Positions 14,457-15,758 of a stretch of 15,758 bases of DNA are shown here, one piece after another. Source of the DNA: Methanobacteriota archaeon (GTDB lineage: Archaea > Thermoplasmatota > Poseidoniia > Poseidoniales > Thalassarchaeaceae); the NCBI GenBank assembly GCA_002714745.1, contig PAYF01000032.1, positions 3,208 through 18,965 of the forward strand, in the 5' to 3' direction. The number at the start of each line of letters is the position of its first letter. Position 1 is the stretch's first letter. The notes below the pieces were generated by a model, which was not told the DNA's origin, searched no databases, and worked only from the letters and a program-made list of their open reading frames with translations. The position numbers and the translations under genes were made by a program.

Positions 14457-15758
14457 TCACAACTCCTTCATGGATGAATTGAGTTCGTTCATCATCTTCT
14501 TGCCGTCACCGAACAGCATCATTGTCTTGTCCATGTAGAACAAATCATTGTCGACTCCAGCGTAACCTACAGATAGGCTTCTCTTGATGATTACGACCAC
14601 CCTCGCCTTGTCAACATCAAGAATCGGCATCCCTGCTAGAGGCCCTTCTCCTGTCCTAGCTGCCGGGTTGGTCGTGTCGTTGGCACCGATTACCAGTGCT
14701 ACATCGCACTCAGGGAATTCTGGATTGATCTCATCCATCTCGATTAGTTTCTCATATGGAACGCTGGCTTCGGCAAGCAGGACGTTCATGTGGCCGGGCA
14801 TTCTTCCAGCTACTGGGTGAATGGCGTACAAGACCTCACAACCCTCAGCTTCCATCAAGTCGGCGAACTCCTTGACTGCGTGCTGGCTTTGGCTCACTGC
14901 CATTCCATAGCCCGGGATAACAATCACCTTCTGGGCACCGTCGAGAACCATTGCGACTTCTTCGGGATCGCTCCCGACCTTGGTGCGAGTTAACTTATCC
15001 TTCTCTCCGGAACCACCGAATGCCTTGAACAGTACATCTGGCAGCGTTCTATTCATTGCCTTGCACATGATGAAAGTCAGAATCAGCCCTGCTGCGCCAA
15101 CCATTGAACCTGCAATAATCAGAACGTTGTTTCCGATTACAAATCCGGTGAATGCTGCTGCAATTCCAGATAATGAGTTCAGTAGGCTAACTACCACTGG
15201 CATGTCAGCTCCACCGATTGGGATTACGAATAGAATACCAAGCAGACTTGAGAAGCCCACAATCATCCAGATGTAGTCCTTGTTCGTTGGATCATCAATG
15301 GTCATCCAGATTAATGCTAGGGAGGCTGTGAGCAGAAGAATCTTGACAGCATTCAGCCAAGGAGGGCCCCATGTTGGGAAACTAATCCACTTGGGGCGAC
15401 CGCGATCATCCTTCTTGCTGAATGGGAGATAGAAACCACCCTTGAGTTTCATCATAGCCATAATGGAGCCAGTCAAGGTGATGCAACCGACGATTCCAGA
15501 AAGTCCGATAGCAACCCAAACTGCGTACAACTCGACACCGGCATCGGGAATATTTCCTTGCTGTAACCTGCCCAGAACCTCCGAAAGGGCTACCAATGCG
15601 GATGCGCCGCCACCGAATCCATTGAACAGGGCTACTAGTTCGGGCATCCCTGTCATCTCTACTCTGGTAGCCATTAGAGCGCCAATGATGGCACCGATGG
15701 CCAGACCACCTACAATCAACTCCCAACCTATGATGCCCTCCGATTGCATCCTAGCTAG
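14457..15758 (-). CDS. pntB: NAD(P) transhydrogenase, beta subunit (5' end outside window)
   Basis: Membrane subunit of the proton-translocating transhydrogenase, which uses the proton gradient to reduce NADP with NADH. ATG 15749 gives 430 residues, but the frame stays open to the window edge. Comparison with full-length PntB (about 460-480 residues) suggests that roughly the first membrane helices are missing, so the true start probably lies beyond base 15758. Domain II shows MATRVEMTGMPELVALFNGFGGGASALVA and many hydrophobic helices. Domain III (~270-430, numbered from that ATG) has the NADP(H) fold with VIVIPGYGMAVSQSQ, HPVAGRMPGHMNVLLAEA, VIGANDTTNPAA and the C-terminal KRSLSVGYAGVDNDLF. 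The alpha subunit (pntA) is not in the window and would be expected upstream, to the right. A hairpin and a 73-base gap separate it from the next gene. Confidence 0.95.
   Translation of the reverse strand, partial: LARMQSEGIIGWELIVGGLAIGAIIGALMATRVEMTGMPELVALFNGFGGGASALVALSEVLGRLQQGNIPDAGVELYAVWVAIGLSGIVGCITLTGSIMAMMKLKGGFYLPFSKKDDRGRPKWISFPTWGPPWLNAVKILLLTASLALIWMTIDDPTNKDYIWMIVGFSSLLGILFVIPIGGADMPVVVSLLNSLSGIAAAFTGFVIGNNVLIIAGSMVGAAGLILTFIMCKAMNRTLPDVLFKAFGGSGEKDKLTRTKVGSDPEEVAMVLDGAQKVIVIPGYGMAVSQSQHAVKEFADLMEAEGCEVLYAIHPVAGRMPGHMNVLLAEASVPYEKLIEMDEINPEFPECDVALVIGANDTTNPAARTGEGPLAGMPILDVDKARVVVIIKRSLSVGYAGVDNDLFYMDKTMMLFGDGKKMMNELNSSMKEL

Noticed and set aside
15406..15726. A 106-codon minus-strand frame rich in Arg and Trp inside pntB.
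   Set aside because: Shifted-frame shadow of the strongly conserved PntB domain II; its composition is typical of an out-of-frame reading.

Overview
The window is a densely packed stretch of an archaeal chromosome, most probably from a marine planktonic euryarchaeon of the Candidatus Poseidoniia (Marine Group II/III) type. The archaeal evidence is a two-repeat tRNA-splicing endonuclease (EndA) and a geranylgeranyl-reductase-family flavoprotein of the kind used to saturate archaeal lipids. Alongside these sit genes of bacterial flavour: a bacterial-type topoisomerase I, an Escherichia-like PepP, MqnC of the futalosine menaquinone pathway, and PntB. Secreted PKD and M6-peptidase proteins with membrane anchors also fit such protein-degrading plankton. 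The lineage is an inference; no rRNA or ribosomal gene is present to test it.

Layout. (1) 1-4100, plus strand: the 3' part of topA, a geranylgeranyl-reductase-family gene, and an unrecognised two-TM membrane protein. (2) 4088-9167, minus strand, transcribed right to left: PfkB/HldE-like sugar kinase, PKD-domain surface protein, pepP, mqnC. mqnC converges on and overlaps the membrane protein gene by 13 bp. (3) 9199-10251, plus strand: endA, divergent from the kinase. (4) 10252-15758, minus strand, read from the right: pntB (5' end outside the window), a hairpin, a Reeler/choice-of-anchor-V-like membrane protein, a TatC-like protein with an extra cysteine-rich C-terminal domain, and a membrane-anchored M6 metalloprotease. 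endA and the M6 gene converge with their stop codons directly abutting.

How the genes may relate. MqnC (menaquinone), PntB (NADPH/proton motive force) and the isoprenoid reductase point to a respiring, membrane-energised cell. The PKD, Reeler-like and M6 proteins form an envelope/secretion group. The most unusual gene is the TatC homologue at 12213-13328. Its six-helix translocase core is followed by a soluble domain with at least six cysteines whose spacing and flanking residues resemble the N-terminal domain of HdrA (heterodisulfide reductase subunit A). It lies between a Reeler-like protein carrying a CxCH motif and a secreted peptidase. No predicted export signal among its neighbours carries a twin-arginine motif.

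There is no non-coding stretch longer than about 100 bases, and no tRNA, rRNA, CRISPR array or insertion sequence was seen.
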